Source: Acetobacteraceae bacterium
Lineage (GTDB): Bacteria; Pseudomonadota; Alphaproteobacteria; Acetobacterales; Acetobacteraceae
DNA: 5,577 nt
Assembly (NCBI GenBank): GCA_030039695.1
Contig: JASHVB010000153.1
Span: 1-5,577, forward strand
Direction of reading: 5' to 3'
Within the stretch, counting starts at the first letter, position 1. The number at the start of each line of letters is the position of its first letter. A model generated the notes under the pieces. That model saw nothing but the letters and a program-made list of their open reading frames with translations, was not told where the DNA came from and ran no database searches. The position numbers were made by a program, and so were the translations under genes. Of the stretch, positions 5,252 to 5,577 are shown piece after piece.

Positions 5252-5577
5252 ATGCCACGTCACGAAGAGCAGGCCACCCTCGCCTACAGTGCCGACGAGC
5301 TGTTCGACGTCGTTGCCAACATTCGAGACTATCCCACGTTCGTGCCTTGGTGCAGCGGCGCACGAATTCTCAGCGAGGGCCAAAATGACGTCGTCGCTGA
5401 CCTCGTCATTGGCTTCGGTCCGTTTCAGGAGAGCTTCAGAAGCCAGGTCACTCTGGACCGACCTCGAGAGGTAAAAGTTCATGCCATCGACGGACCGCTG
5501 GAGCATCTGACCAACGCGTGGACGTTCACGCCCGCCGGGGACAAGACTCATATCGATTTCATCATCGACTTTCAATT
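5252..5577 (+). CDS. COQ10/RatA-family START-domain protein (partial, runs off right edge)
   Basis: The first 108 residues of a small polyketide cyclase/START-like protein are present. The N-terminal region has the family pattern: a polar start, Y-S-A-D-E-L-F-D-V-V-A-N-I, then the hallmark RDYPTFVPWCSGARI at 25-39. After that come alternating beta strands ending in FTPAGDKTHIDFIIDF. Family members are about 140-160 residues, so roughly the last third is missing. In eukaryotes COQ10 binds ubiquinone and supports respiration. Bacterial homologues are annotated as COQ10-like or as RatA-type toxins, and in alphaproteobacteria the ubiquinone role is the better guess. The gene is divergent from the bcs operon and no functional link is evident. 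Confidence 0.9.
   Translation, partial: MPRHEEQATLAYSADELFDVVANIRDYPTFVPWCSGARILSEGQNDVVADLVIGFGPFQESFRSQVTLDRPREVKVHAIDGPLEHLTNAWTFTPAGDKTHIDFIIDFQ

Noticed and set aside
5029..5388. 119-codon plus-strand frame overlapping the start of the COQ10-like gene
   Set aside because: It is out of frame with the supported START-domain gene and ends within it without recognisable protein features.

Overview
The window comes from a GC-rich proteobacterium, most likely an alphaproteobacterium. A cellulose synthase BcsA runs in frame into the start of BcsB, an arrangement best known from the AcsAB/BcsAB proteins of Acetobacteraceae such as Komagataeibacter. A divergent COQ10/RatA-like START-domain gene is also typical of alphaproteobacteria. 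The taxonomic placement is inference; no rRNA or tRNA gene is present to anchor it.

Layout. Positions 1-3750 (minus strand) hold the 5' part of a bacterial cellulose synthesis (bcs) operon, read right to left: a small proline-rich BcsR/BcsP-like gene (3750-3397), bcsQ encoding a MinD/ParA-type ATPase (3381-2560), and a bcsA-bcsB fusion (2560 to beyond position 1). The genes are tightly packed: 15 nt between the first two, and a TGATG stop/start overlap between bcsQ and bcsAB. The catalytic part of BcsA is complete with every key motif. The open reading frame then crosses a Pro/Ala-rich linker and a single hydrophobic segment and reaches what looks like the first residues of mature BcsB, where the window ends. 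Positions 5252-5577 (plus strand) hold the start of a COQ10/RatA-like gene with a strong Shine-Dalgarno and a plausible promoter.

Between these divergent units, 3751-5251 is a roughly 1.5 kb stretch with no convincing gene. It contains a few promoter-like hexamer pairs, several short perfect hairpins, a 14-bp direct repeat and a sequence faintly like an IS21-family end. It is most simply read as regulatory DNA plus eroded sequence; an unrecognised small RNA is possible.

How the genes work together. BcsAB polymerises UDP-glucose into cellulose and moves the chain across the inner membrane, activated by c-di-GMP binding to the PilZ domain. BcsQ and BcsR/BcsP-type proteins act in assembly, localisation or stabilisation of the synthase in other bacteria. 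The outer-membrane exporter BcsC and the endoglucanase BcsZ are not in the window and would be expected further left. The START-domain protein is unrelated to cellulose and probably belongs to a separate unit involved in ubiquinone function.
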